From: Candidatus Promineofilum glycogenicum
GTDB taxonomy: Bacteria; Chloroflexota; Anaerolineae; Promineifilales; Promineifilaceae
Assembly (NCBI GenBank): GCA_016707605.1
Contig: JADJHJ010000001.1
Coordinates: 1-64,000, forward strand
DNA: 64,000 bases
Direction: 5' to 3'
Positions within the stretch are counted from its first letter, which is position 1. The number at the start of each line of letters is the position of its first letter. Of this stretch, positions 11,539 through 23,118 are shown in pieces. The translations under genes were made by a program, and so were the position numbers. The notes under the pieces were generated by a model. That model made no database searches. It had not been told where the DNA came from and saw only the letters and a program-made list of their open reading frames with translations.

Positions 11539-12328
11539 TTACGACTGCGATTCGCCGCTGTGGCTCAAGCGCTGCTTGAGTTGCTCGGCCTGGAATTGCA
11601 GCGAGTAGTTGACCATGTACCACACCCTTTCCATGTGTCCGGGTCGAGCAGGTCTTCGCGACGCCCCCTGGAGCGTGCCCAGGATTTGCTTGGCGAACTC
11701 TGGCGTCACCCGGTCGAGGCCCGCTTTGCCCATCTGCCACAGGCGTCCGGGTTGGATCGGTTCCGGCACGACCTGGTTGATGGCCTCGCTGACCTTGCCG
11801 CGCACCTGCCCGGCCTGAAAGCGGGCGGAGTAGGTCATCATGTAGGCCAGCCCCTTCCAGGTGTCCAGATCGAGCAAATCCTCGGCCGACATGCCCTGGA
11901 AGTTGCGCAATACGTCGAGTTGCATCTCCGGCGTCAGCTTCTGCACGCTGTCGCGCACCGTGGTCAGCAACCGCAACGGCGAATAAGCCGCGCTCTCGCC
12001 GCCCGATCTGGCCTCGACCATCTGCTCCAGTTCGGCCACGCGCGCGTTGAGGCTCTCGACGAGTTGGCGCAGCTGTCCCGCCTCGTCGGGTGGCGGCGGT
12101 CTCCGGCGCGGTCGAGAAGGCGGCCAGCCCCTGCTCGCGGAACTTGCGCACGATGTAGCCCACCTGCCCCTCGGTCAGGTCGTGGGCGGCGGCGGCTTCG
12201 GCCTGGCTCTGGCCGTCGGCCACGGCCAGCAGCGCCGCGGCGCGGCGGCCGTCAATATCCTGCCCTGTTGCCAATTGTTGTAGTGCTGGTCGCGCCTCGT
12301 CGGCGACGAGCATGTCGATGTTAGTCAT
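11539..12328 (-). CDS. HTH-domain protein with duplicated helical repeat, frameshifted
   Basis: The N-terminal 70 residues contain a homeodomain-like helix-turn-helix (ADGQSQAEAAAAHDLTEGQV then GYIVRKFREQGLAAF), as in transposase-type or Sigma-70 region 4-like DNA binders. A short coiled-coil (about 12050) follows. The C-terminal half carries two copies of a roughly 65-residue helical unit, each ending DLLDxDTWKGxxYMxxYSxxF: the first at about 11890-11790, the second at about 11660-11570. A frame change near 12100 joins N- and C-terminal parts and another near 11640 breaks the second repeat. ATG at 12328 follows a clear GAGGGAGA ribosome site. Function is unknown; its neighbours point to lipid or PHA metabolism. 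Confidence 0.6.
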
Positions 12329-12370
12329 AGCGTCTCCCTCTATTTGGCTCATTGGTTGCTGCACACTTCC

Positions 12371-12376
12371 ATTATA
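12371..12376 (-). promoter_or_regulatory. -10 element for the HTH/SCP2 transcript
   Basis: A perfect TATAAT on the minus strand would start RNA near 12364, 36 bases before the ATG at 12328, leaving room for the GAGGGAGA ribosome site. No good -35 was found at the usual distance, so the call rests on the -10 and position. Confidence 0.45.
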
Positions 12377-12487
12377 TCGAATAGTTCAAAACTCTGTATC
12401 TCATGTACTTGATCGGCCCGGCAGTTGGCGGCAAGATGGTGCATTATGGCGACCATGGTGCGCTGATCCTTCGCGCGCCATCGCGGG

Positions 12488-12517
12488 TTGACAGTCCATA
12501 AAGGCATATGCTATATT
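12488..12517 (+). promoter_or_regulatory. Sigma-70-type promoter for the phasin gene
   Basis: TTGACA at 12488-12493, an 18-base spacer, then TATATT at 12512-12517. Predicted transcription start is near 12524, giving a leader of about 75 bases before ATG 12600. It lies in the divergent gap between the HTH gene and the phasin gene. Confidence 0.6.
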
Positions 12518-12599
12518 GCAGAATAATGCGTTGCGTCATGGCGTTGACCGGAACGGCCCAACGCCGGCACGGGAGCGATTGGCGGCAGGAGCGGCAGTC

Positions 12600-12979
12600 A
12601 TGACGAATCAAATGGAGATAAGCGAAGAGACGGCGGAGACGAGTAACGCCTTACTGAGCGGGCTGCGGCGAGTCTTGATGGCCGGAGTCGGCGCGGTGGC
12701 TCTGACCCAGGAGCAAATCGAAGACTTCGTTGGCAAGCTTGTTGAGCGTGGCGAAATCGCTGATGGCGACGCGCGCAAACTGGTCAGTGACGTCATTGAC
12801 CGGCGTAAGAAGACGCTCCAGGACAGCAGCAAACGGGCTAAAGAAGGCGTGGACCAGGCGCATTGGAGGGCTGCTGGCCCGCATGAACATCCCACCAGGG
12901 CGAGATCGAGACGCTGGGCGAGAAGATCAGCGTGCTCAGCCGCAAGGTCGATGAACTGAAGCGCCTGAGCGACCAGTAG
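12600..12979 (+). CDS. Phasin / PHA granule-associated protein, frameshifted
   Basis: Small helical protein of the phasin family that coats polyhydroxyalkanoate granules. It reads MTNQMEISEETAETSNALLS, then LTQEQIEDFVGKLVERGEIA and ARKLVSDVIDRRKKTLQDSS. After a single frame change near 12860 the end reads LARMNIPTRAEIETLGEKIS then VLSRKVDELKRLSDQ, the classical phasin C-terminal heptad pattern, stopping at 12977-12979. ATG 12600 is chosen because the upstream in-frame sequence is not phasin-like. It is followed by phaR, which supports the call. Confidence 0.75.
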
Positions 12980-13070
12980 TTGGCTGGGCGCTGTGCGTGC
13001 AAGAAGAGCAGAATGGGGGAGAGTACCTTCGCACGCGAAGCTCCCCTTTTGGTCAAGCTGAGCGGCGGCG

Positions 13071-13099
13071 TTCACGTCCTGATCGTTCGCGCATATAAT
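13071..13099 (+). promoter_or_regulatory. Promoter for phaR
   Basis: TTCACG at 13071-13076, a 17-base spacer and a perfect TATAAT at 13094-13099. The start of transcription would be near 13106, about 32 bases before ATG 13138. Confidence 0.55.
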
Positions 13100-13137
13100 G
13101 AAGTTGTCTTATTCCACGCCTTGACTGGGGAGTCGAC

Positions 13138-13669
13138 ATGCCCGTTATCAAACGCTATCCAAACCGCAAGCTGTACGACACGGAAGCCAAGCGCTACATT
13201 ACCCTGAACGGATCGCCGCGCTGATTCGCGCCGGCGATGAGGTCGTCGTTACTGACCACGCCACCGACGAAGACCTGACGGCCGTCGTGCTGACCCAGAT
13301 CATCTTCGAGCAGGAGAAGGCCCAGCGCGGCTTTCTGCCCAAGTCGGTGCTGACCAACCTCGTGCGCGCCGGCGGTGACACCTTGAGCACGCTGCGCCGC
13401 GGGCTGACGCTGCCGCTGGACCTGTGGCACCACGTGGACGAAGAGATCGACCGCCGCGTGCAGATGCTCATCAGCAAAGGGGGATTTGGCCCGCGAAGAA
13501 GGGGCAGAAGTTGCGCGACAAGCTTCTGTCGCCCATGTTCCACCCGCCCGACGTCCAGCCTGGCCCGGACCTGGAGCAACTGCTGACCGACCACGGTGTG
13601 CCGACCCGCCACGAACTGGAGCGGCTGCACGCCCGGATCGACGCCCTGTCCGCCAAGCTGGAAGCCTGA
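13138..13669 (+). CDS. phaR: Polyhydroxyalkanoate synthesis regulator (PhaR-type), frameshifted
   Basis: DNA-binding repressor that also binds PHA granules and controls phasin expression in other bacteria. The start MPVIKRYPNRKLYDTEAKRY is the hallmark PHB_acc_N motif. Then follow GIAALIRAGDEVVVTDHATD and LTQIIFEQEKAQ, the second conserved block. A coiled segment LERLHARIDALSAKLEA ends the protein at 13669. Frame changes lie near 13207 and 13490. It sits directly after the phasin gene and before an SRPBCC-like gene. No PHA synthase is in the window, so the full pathway must be encoded elsewhere if present. Confidence 0.82.
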
Positions 13670-13680
13670 CGCGCCGGAAA

Positions 13681-14375
13681 ATGGCGACACGCAGTCGCAA
13701 TGAGTCGCCGCCAACCTACCGGGAGCCTCGCGTTTTCAACGGCCACCTGCACCGCCCGATGATCACGCTTAACGGCACTGTCCAGCGCCAGTTCTTCTTC
13801 CCGCCGATCCGCTGACGACGCTGATCTACTTCAGCGATCTAGGCCCGCGTCGCCTTTCACTTGCCCCACATCAACGTGGTCGAGACCTATACCGACAACC
13901 AGGTGCGCATTCGCTATCAGACGGTCGAGATCGGGGCCTATGCACGATCAACATCTATCGCGACCTGGATTTGACGGTCGGACGGCCGGCTACGTCATCC
14001 AGATCGATCCGCTGGCCGGTTGCCCGGTCGTTGAGGGCGACGCGACGCTGAACGCCACCACCGGTTACGGCTATTACACCAGCACCGCCCGGCTGGCTCG
14101 GCCGAAGACGACGGCACGAACATCGACTACCACTTCCATTTCGAGTCGAAGCTGCAACGCCGCGCGGTCTGCGCATGATGCCCAGGCGCATTGTGGACCG
14201 GATCGCGCAGGGCATCTCGCTCGGCCGTGTCGAGGAGATCGCCGAGGGCTTCATGGAGAGCGCCATCGACGGCTTTCCCGACTGGTTTGCCGGGCAGAAG
14301 CGCACACTGACTACCGATTGGCTGGCGGCGCGCAACGGCGCCGCCCCGGCGACCGAGGCGCGCAAGCACGGTTGA
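13681..14375 (+). CDS. SRPBCC-like (START-fold) protein of unknown function, frameshifted
   Basis: Begins MATRSRNESPPTYREPRVFN at 13681, twelve bases after phaR. Shifted-frame pieces follow: AFHLPHINVVETYTDNQVRI, then YVIQIDPLAGCPVVEGDATL and YYTSTARLA, then in a third frame RIVDRIAQGISLGRVEEIAE to the stop at 14373-14375. Alternating strands followed by a long C-terminal helix are what a START/SRPBCC ligand-binding fold looks like; the family is not certain (a DUF1997/DUF3809-type protein is possible). Frame changes lie near 13810, 13940 and 14100-14165. Ligand unknown. Confidence 0.45.
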
Positions 14376-14388
14376 GGAGAGAACAGAC

Positions 14389-14963
14389 ATGAAACTGGCC
14401 GGCCGACACACGTCACCCCTGCCTTTGCGCGTCGGGCAGATGGTCGACCGCTTCGCCGGCACGCTGTGGTTGGAGCACGTCGTGCCCTTCACCGGCTTCG
14501 ACTTTCGCGCCGACGGCGAAAGCCCCGACGGGCTGGCCAGCGCCCACGGCCGGGTCTATCTGGGAAGACGCCGCCGGGGGGGCACGTCGCTGTGCTACGA
14601 AGCCGACATCGAAGTGGGCGGGCGACTGTCCACCATCACCGGCCGCTTGCTGGAGACGACAGCCCGCGCCTTTGCCCGCCGCTGCCTGGAGGGGTTGGAG
14701 CGGCAGGTCGAGATGCGCACGCGCATCTACACCTCGCCGGCCGCGCCCGTCCCGCCGCCCACGCCGACGGGCACGACCGTGGCCCGGCTGGCCGGCGTGC
14801 GGCGCGGCGCGACACTGCTGGGCGTCCTGCTGGCTGTGATCTTCCTGCTGCGCGGCCTCGACCGGCGGCGCACGCAGCGCCTCGCCCAGCAGGTGGCCGA
14901 GCTGCTGGCCCAGCGCCCAGCCGGCCGCCCGCGCCCGACGGCCGCAGCGCTGAGCCTTCCTGA
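14389..14963 (+). CDS. CoxG-like SRPBCC protein with C-terminal membrane helix, apparently missing part of its N-terminal half
   Basis: The start MKLAGRHTSPLPLR matches the first strand of CoxG (carbon monoxide dehydrogenase subunit G) family proteins, and the following VDRFAGTLWLEHVVPFTG, LCYEADIEVGGRLSTITGRL and ARAFARRCLEGLERQVEM match the second half. The roughly 45 residues that normally lie between (the helix-rich VWEALNDPEVL region) are absent, as if deleted. A Pro-rich linker and a membrane helix (LLGVLLAVIFLLRGL) follow. The end is uncertain because the frame runs into murI; a stop in an adjacent frame lies at 14961-14963. CoxG proteins bind the membrane and often accompany Mo hydroxylases, of which one is encoded at 26-30 kb. 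Confidence 0.55.
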
Positions 14964-14993
14964 GCGTGACCGGGCACAGCCGACCGGCGCCCC

Positions 14994-15806
<813 letters not shown>

Positions 15807-15819
15807 AGGCCGGGTTTCC

Positions 15820-16252
15820 CCGACTACCACGAGACGACGCAACCCCGCTCGCTGGCGGGCCATCGAAGCCCGGTTGAGCCGCGAAAGCACCATCTGGCTG
15901 GCCACGGTTCGCGCGCCGACGGCCGCACCTCGTTCCCCTGTGGTACGTCTGGCTCGACGAGCGGCTCTACGTCTGCACCGGCAGCCAGACGCAGAAGTAC
16001 ACCAATATGTTCAACAATCAGAACGTGGCCCTGGCCCTGCCCGACGCGGCCAACGTCATCGTCATCGAGGGCGAGGCCCACACCGCCGCCAAGGACCAGA
16101 TTGACAGCCTGGCCGAACACTTCTACCACAAGTATGAGTGGGATTTCCGCTATGACGAGACGGCCGACTGGCGGCTGATCGAGATTACCCCGTTCAAGAT
16201 CATGGCCTGGGGCGACGGCTACGACGGCGAGGAGGGGATTCGCGTATTGTAG
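15820..16252 (+). CDS. Pyridoxamine 5'-phosphate oxidase-like FMN-binding protein, frameshifted
   Basis: Split-barrel flavin-binding protein family. In one frame WRAIEARLSRESTIWLATVR, then after a frame change near 15920 PLWYVWLDERLYVCTG and, in another frame, NMFNNQNVALALPDAANVIV and IDSLAEHFYHKYEWDFRYDE, ending IEITPFKIMAWGDGYDGEEG at 16252. This matches small PNPOx-like proteins of about 140 residues. The typical first block (S-x-x-WLATV-x-DGRPHxVP-W) is recognisable across the break. No convincing start codon was found near 15820, perhaps because of an error. Substrate unknown; many relatives bind F420 or FMN. Confidence 0.65.
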
Positions 16253-16318
16253 CGAGGCAGCGCGGTCGTTGTCGCTGTCAGTTTCCGGCCCATTTACGTG
16301 AATCCAATCATCGCCGGC

Positions 16319-16324
16319 TATACT
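16319..16324 (+). promoter_or_regulatory. -10 element upstream of clpC
   Basis: TATACT lies 39 bases before the clpC start, inside the short gap after the PNPOx-like gene. A TTTACG at 16293-16298 is a weak -35 with a long 20-base spacer. AGGAACAAAG before the start serves as ribosome site. Confidence 0.35.
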
Positions 16325-16362
16325 GATCTTTGGTGCAACCCACCACCTCAAGGAACAAAGTA

Positions 16363-18834
<2,472 letters not shown>

Positions 18835-18890
18835 AAGACCAGTTACCGGGTTGTCAGTTCTTTGCCGAAACTGTACTGGGTTCTGCTTCT

Positions 18891-19323
18891 TCAATCTTCC
18901 CAACGTTGTTGCCGCTCGCGTTCGACGGTGCTGGCGGCGCTTCTCATCGAGGCGCTGCTGGCGGGCGCGACGGCTGGGGCGGGTGGGGCGGCGTTCGGCC
19001 TGCTCCACCAGCGCCGCGGCCAGCAGCGATTGCAGCCGGGCCACGGCTGCCTCGCGGTTCTGCCATTGGCTGCGCGACTCCTGCACGTCGATGTGGAGCA
19101 CGCCCCGCCGGTCGAGTCGCGTTGCCAGCCGGTCGAGCAGCCGCGTCCGCGTGGCCTCGTCCAGGCTGGGCGAACCGGCCACGTCGAACAGCAGCGTCAC
19201 CCGCGTGGCCGTCTTGTTGACGTGCTGGCCGCCGGGGCCGCCGCCGGTGGTGAAGCGAAACTGTAGCTCGGCCGCCGGCAGAGCCAACTGTTCGTTGATT
19301 GGAATTAGGTCAGCTTCTTCCAT
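18891..19323 (-). CDS. arfB: ArfB-type peptidyl-tRNA hydrolase (ribosome rescue), one frameshift
   Basis: Releases peptides from ribosomes stalled without a stop codon. MEEADLIPINEQLALPAAEL leads to FRFTTGGGPGGQHVNKTATR with the GGQ catalytic loop, and the domain is of the small stand-alone type. The basic C-terminal tail expected of ArfB (needed to fill the empty mRNA channel) is recovered as RQQRLDEKRR and, after a frame change near 18930, TVERERQQRWED, stopping at 18891. Without the correction the frame would run into the clpC end on the other strand. It converges with clpC, with 56 bases between stops. Confidence 0.85.
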
Positions 19324-19385
19324 AATGAAATGACTGCGGGCCGCGACGTAGGACGATCACGGCCCTAATGCTAGGATTATCAACC

Positions 19386-20334
19386 ATGCTCCACCGCGTG
19401 ACAACGGCGGATCGATCCTTTGTCCACATCTTCTTCCTGGATGGCGTCGGCCTGGGTGGGCCAGACGCCGCGGCGAACCCGTTCGCCGCGGCGCGGCTGC
19501 CCAACCTGACCAGCCTGCTGGGCGGGCTGGTATCTGGCCGGCGCGGGCCGATCGTCGGGCCGCGGGCGTCGCTGGTCCCGACCGGACGCCACCGCTGGGC
19601 CTGCCCGGCCGGCCGCAAAGCGCCACCGGCCAGGCGACTATCCTCACCGGGCGCAACGTGCCCGCAGCTCGTCGGCGAGCATTACGGCCCCAAGCCCAAC
19701 GGCCCAGTGGCCGACGTCATCCGCGCCGGGACGCTGTTCAGCGAGGTGGTGGCCGCCGGCGGCACGGCGGCGCTCATCACCCCCTATCCCGCGGGCTACT
19801 TCGCCGCCGTCGCCAGCGGCAAGCGTCTACTGTCGGCCGTGCCCCTGGCGGCGACGGCCGCCGGGCTGGCGCTGATGACGGCCGACGACCTGCGCGCCGG
19901 GCGGGCCGTCAGCCCCGACTTCACCGCCCAGGGCTGGCGCGACCATCTCGGCTACAGCGACGTGCCCGTCCTCTCGCCGGACGAGGCCGGCCGGCGCATC
20001 GCCGCCATCGCCACAAGTTACGAGTTCAGCTTCTTCGAGCATTGGCCGACCGACCAGAGCCGGGCATCGTGGCCCGTTCGATGAGGCCGTGGCCCATCTG
20101 GAGCTGATCGACGCGGCGTTGGGCGGTCTGTTGGCCGGCTGGGACGACGATCGCGGGCTGCTCATCATCACCAGCGACCACGGCAATCTGGAGGAGAAGG
20201 GGCATCGCCAGCACACGCGCAACGCGGTGCCGACGATCCTCGTCGGCCGCGACCACGCCGCCCACGCCGCGGCCATCCACGACCTGACCGACATCGCCGC
20301 CGTCGTCCGCCGCGCACTTAAGCTGCCAGCATGA
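19386..20334 (+). CDS. Alkaline-phosphatase-superfamily metalloenzyme (phosphoglycerate-mutase-like), frameshifted
   Basis: The N-terminus FVHIFFLDGVGLGGPDAAAN carries the first metal-binding Asp (LDGVG), the middle has SATGQATILTGRN (partly out of frame), which supplies the catalytic Ser/Thr region, and the C-terminus has LIITSDHGNLEE and a further His-rich stretch (RQHTRNAVPTILVG). These are the metal-site motifs of the iPGM/phosphopentomutase/alkaline-phosphatase superfamily, here in a short (about 315-residue) form common in Chloroflexota. Frame changes lie near 19590 and 20060. Substrate not decidable. An earlier in-frame ATG exists at 19368; 19386 is preferred for its position relative to the conserved start. 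Confidence 0.65.
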
Positions 20335-20343
20335 AGAGATATG

Positions 20344-20465
20344 ATCCGCAGATTGGGCAGATTAGGCAGAGGCCCCGGGCGCCCCCGGGGGGGGACTCCC
20401 CACTTGTAAGGGCTGATGCTCTTGCCGAGCCTCTTAAATCTGCCCAATCTGCCTAATCTGCGGAT
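20344..20465. repeat. Imperfect inverted repeat of CAGATT words
   Basis: Arms 20344-20370 and 20439-20465 match at 25 of 27 positions as an inverted repeat. Each arm is built from three CAGATT-type words (ATCCGCAGATT, GGGCAGATT, AGGCAGA). The 68-base loop is G/C rich. It fills the whole gap between the metalloenzyme stop and the flavin reductase start and may end transcription of the former. Confidence 0.75.
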
Positions 20466-20486
20466 AAACAGTTCCTGGAGAATCAA

Positions 20487-20989
20487 ATGCCTATTACGTC
20501 GGAGAGTTTTCGCGACGTGATGCGTCACTTCCCATCAGGCGTGACCATCGTCACCATCCAGTCACCCGCGGCCGAGGTCGTCCACGGTCTGACCGTATCA
20601 TCATTCGCCTCTGTCCCGCCGGAGCCGCCGCTGGTGCTGGTGTCGATTGACCATCGGGCGACGGCCTACACCTTGCTGGAGGCGGCCGGAGCCAGCTTCG
20701 CCGTCAACATTCTGGGCCACGATCAGATGGAGCTGTCCAATCGCTTCGCCTGGCTGAAGGATGAAGATCGCTTCGGGCTAGGGGAGTGGACGACGGCGGC
20801 CACCGGCGCGCCCATCTTGAGCGACGCGCTGGCCTGGCTCGACTGCACCGTCTACTCGCGCTTCTCGGCCGGCTCCCACACCATCTACATCGGCGAGGTG
20901 CAGGCCAGCGGTGTGCCCCGGTCGGACGTGAAACCTTTGCTCTACTGGAACCGGGGCTACCGGCCAGTGGGCTGCGGGCGCGGCCTAGT
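20487..20989 (+). CDS. Flavin reductase domain protein, frameshift at the end
   Basis: FMN-binding flavin reductase-like protein (family of HpaC and styrene monooxygenase reductases). MPITSESFRDVMRHFPSGVT is the canonical start. Then come GLTVSSFASVPPEPPLVLVS, FAVNILGHDQMELSNRFAW, LDCTVYSRFSAGSHTIYIGE and PLLYWNRGYRPVG, in family order and at normal length of about 165 residues. The open frame runs past the true end because of a single frame change near 20970; the expected stop is TAG at 20987-20989. A GGAG ribosome site precedes ATG 20487. Converges with the metallopeptidase gene, whose stop codon it overlaps. Confidence 0.8.
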
Positions 20990-21550
20990 CGGCGACCCCA
21001 GGTCCACTCCGTCCCCTTGCCTCAGCTCCCATGCCCACGGCCATCAGATAGCCGCGGGCGCGTTCGGTCAGCGGGTAGCGGTTAACCAGCTTCCAGAAGC
21101 GCTTGCCGTGGTTGCCCTCGACCAGGTGGGCCAGTTCATGAACAAGGACGTAGTCACGCACCCAAACCGGCATCGTCGCCAGGCGGTGGCTAAGGCGGAT
21201 GGTGCCGTCTTCGGGTGTGCAACTGCCAAAACGGCTGTTCTGGTTGGTGACGTAGCGCACGGATTGCCAGCGCAAGCGGCCGTTGAAGTACTTGCGGTTG
21301 ATCTCCTGCGCCCGCTTTTCCAGCACCTCGTCCGACAGCGACGCCGACGATTGCGCCGGCGCATGCGGCGGCGCAGGCCATCGATGATCGGCGTCAGTTC
21401 GGCGTCGCTCAGCCCTTCGGGGGCGCGAATGACGAGCACGCCCGCCTCCAGCCGCGCGCTGACGGTCTTGCGCCGCTGGGCGCTGCGAATGATTTCGACT
21501 GGCCACTCCTCTTCAGCCGGGGCGTCGCTCATCTTGTCCCTGGTGCCCAT
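20985..21550 (-). CDS. YgjP/SprT-like zinc metallopeptidase (DUF45), frameshifted
   Basis: Contains VLVHELAHLVEGNHGKRFWK, the HExxH-type zinc site (HELAH) with the third His eight residues on, typical of the DUF45/YgjP metallopeptidases. Preceding blocks YFNGRLRWQSVRYVTNQNSR and FGSCTPEDGTIRLSHRLATM are also conserved. The N-terminal part PVEIIRSAQRRKTVSARLEA is in another frame; the break is near 21360. Start is ATG 21550 or 21532. It probably acts in the cytoplasm. Function of the family is unclear. Confidence 0.8.
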
Positions 21551-21601
21551 GCCGATTGTAACACCGCCGGGCGGTGCACAACCGAAAGCGAGAAGAAGAG
21601 G

Positions 21602-21657
21602 AACCACAGATTGCCTGATTACACAGATTCAGAACCTGGAATGCGTCATCTGTGGTT
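21602..21657. repeat. Short inverted repeat, CACAGAT family
   Basis: AACCACAGAT (21602-21611) pairs with ATCTGTGGTT (21648-21657). Between them lie further CAGATT words (GATTACACAGATT at about 21618). It lies between the divergent peptidase start and the MocA end and belongs to the same family as the repeats at 24063 and 61405. Confidence 0.65.
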
Positions 21658-21674
21658 TCTTTTTCTTAGCAGCG

Positions 21675-23118
21675 TCAATCCGCGTCATCTGTGTTCAATT
21701 CTGCCGGCCGGTGGTGGGCATACTCTTCGGGCCGGTCGAGGTCGTGCAGAACGGCCTCGCTGTCCACGGCGACGGCCAGCACGTCATCGGCATGGCGGGC
21801 CAACAGCGCGCGCGGCGCGGCGTCGGGCGGCAGGGCCAGCAGTTCGGCGAAATGGCGGCGGGCAATGAGAACGGGGTTGCCGCGGCGGCCGTCGTAGGTG
21901 GGGGCGACGAAGCCGGCCGGCGCGGCGGCATAGGCCATTAGCAGGCGGTCAATCGTCGGCGGCTCGACCATCGGCTGGTCACCCAGGACGACGAGAATAG
22001 CTTCGCTCGCGGGGGCAGGGCGCGGACGGCAGCCTGCACGGAGGCGAGCATCCCCTTCGCATAGTCAGGATTGTCGATAAGCTGCTGCGTGCGGAATCGT
22101 ATCCCCTCTTTGGCGTCCGAGGCTGGCGACAACCGCCTCGACCTCTTCCCGCTCGTGCCCGGTCACGACGATCACATCATGGACGGCCGGCCCACACGTT
22201 GGCCAGCGTCTGGCCCAACACAGTCGTCTCGCCCCAGGGCAGCAGCAGCTTGTTGCGCCCCATGCGCCGCGATTCGCCGGCGGCCAGCACCACGGCCGTC
22301 ACCCGCCGCCACACCTCGCCCACCGGCCGCGCCGTCCGCGCCGCGCCGAGCACGACACGATCCACGCGCGGCTCGCGCAGCATCAGCCGCGCCGCCGTCC
22401 GCGCCGCCGCCAGCCGCGCCTCGCTCTCCACCTTGTTCAGGAACGGCACCACCCGCGCCCCCTCCGGCACGCCCTTAGCCCGCCCTCCGGATGGGTCAAC
22501 AGCCGCGCCAGGCCCGCGTCACCCCGGGCTGTAGCGGGGGGCGGCCCTCTCCCTAACCCTCTCCCGGGGCAACGCTCGCCCCTCTTCATTCCTAATTCCT
22601 AATTCGTAATTCCTAATTCTCTTCACAATCTCCGCCCGATGCGCCACCTCATCGAGAGGCCCTTCCAGCGCATCCAGCCCGGCGACGGGCACAACCAGCG
22701 TCGCCTGCGGCGGGATGACCGGCTCATGCTCGGCCGGGGCCTTCACCGGGCGCATGCGCGAGCCGTCGGCCTCGACCACCACGGCGTCCACGTCAGGCCG
22801 GGCCAGCAGGCGGGCGGGCAGGTCGGGGGCCACGCCGCGCGCCTTGTCGCCGTCCACGTGGCCGACGACGAGGCAGCGGCCGTGGGCGTCCAGCAGCGCG
22901 CCCAGCGGCGACAGGTCATCGGCATAAACCACCGCCGGGGCCAGCCGCATCTGCGCGGCGAAGATGCGCGTGGTGGTGGTGATGACGACCCGGCCGGGCA
23001 ACGACTCGGCCAGGGCGAACAGCAGGCTCGTCTTGCCGCCGCCGCCGACGAAGGCGACCAACTCCGGGCCGCCGGTCAGGCCCAGCGCGGCGGGCAGCGT
23101 CCACACCCGTTCGGTCAC
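21675..23118 (-). CDS. YqeC fused to a MocA-like molybdenum cofactor nucleotidyltransferase, frameshifted
   Basis: Accessory protein for selenium-dependent molybdenum hydroxylases. The N-terminal YqeC part has a P-loop FVGGGGKTSLLFALAE, then VVITTTTRIFAAQMRLAPA, DAVVVEADGSRMRPVKAPAE and HEPVIPPQATLVVPVAGLDA. The C-terminal part starts VTAVVLAAGESRRMGRNKLL, the classic NTP-transferase motif, and continues in other frames to VVLGDQPMVEP and YDGRRGNPVLIARRHFAELL. The YqeC-to-MocA junction (VDRVVLGAARTARPVGEVWR then VTAVVL) is read in one frame, so the fusion is real. A repeat block (22548-22620) interrupts the YqeC half. Frame changes near 22525, 22480, 22190, 22095 and 22010. Confidence 0.7.
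22548..22620. repeat. Composite repeat inside yqeC: CCCTCTCCCTAAC block plus heptamers
   Basis: The left part carries CCCTCTCCCTAACCCTCTCC, the word also found in the repeat field at 38163-38330. The right part has four tandem heptamers (ATTCCTA, ATTCCTA, ATTCGTA, ATTCCTA) at 22588-22615. Read on the minus strand it adds about 35 residues (RIRNYELGIRNEEGRALPRE and on) between two conserved YqeC segments. Confidence 0.75.

Noticed and set aside
13681..14963. PHA synthase (phaC) next to phaR
   Set aside because: Neither gene after phaR has the lipase-like GxCxG box; both look like SRPBCC-fold proteins.
22548..22620. CRISPR array
   Set aside because: The repeats are 7-base tandem units without spacers and no cas genes are nearby. 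The same applies to 25648-25679.
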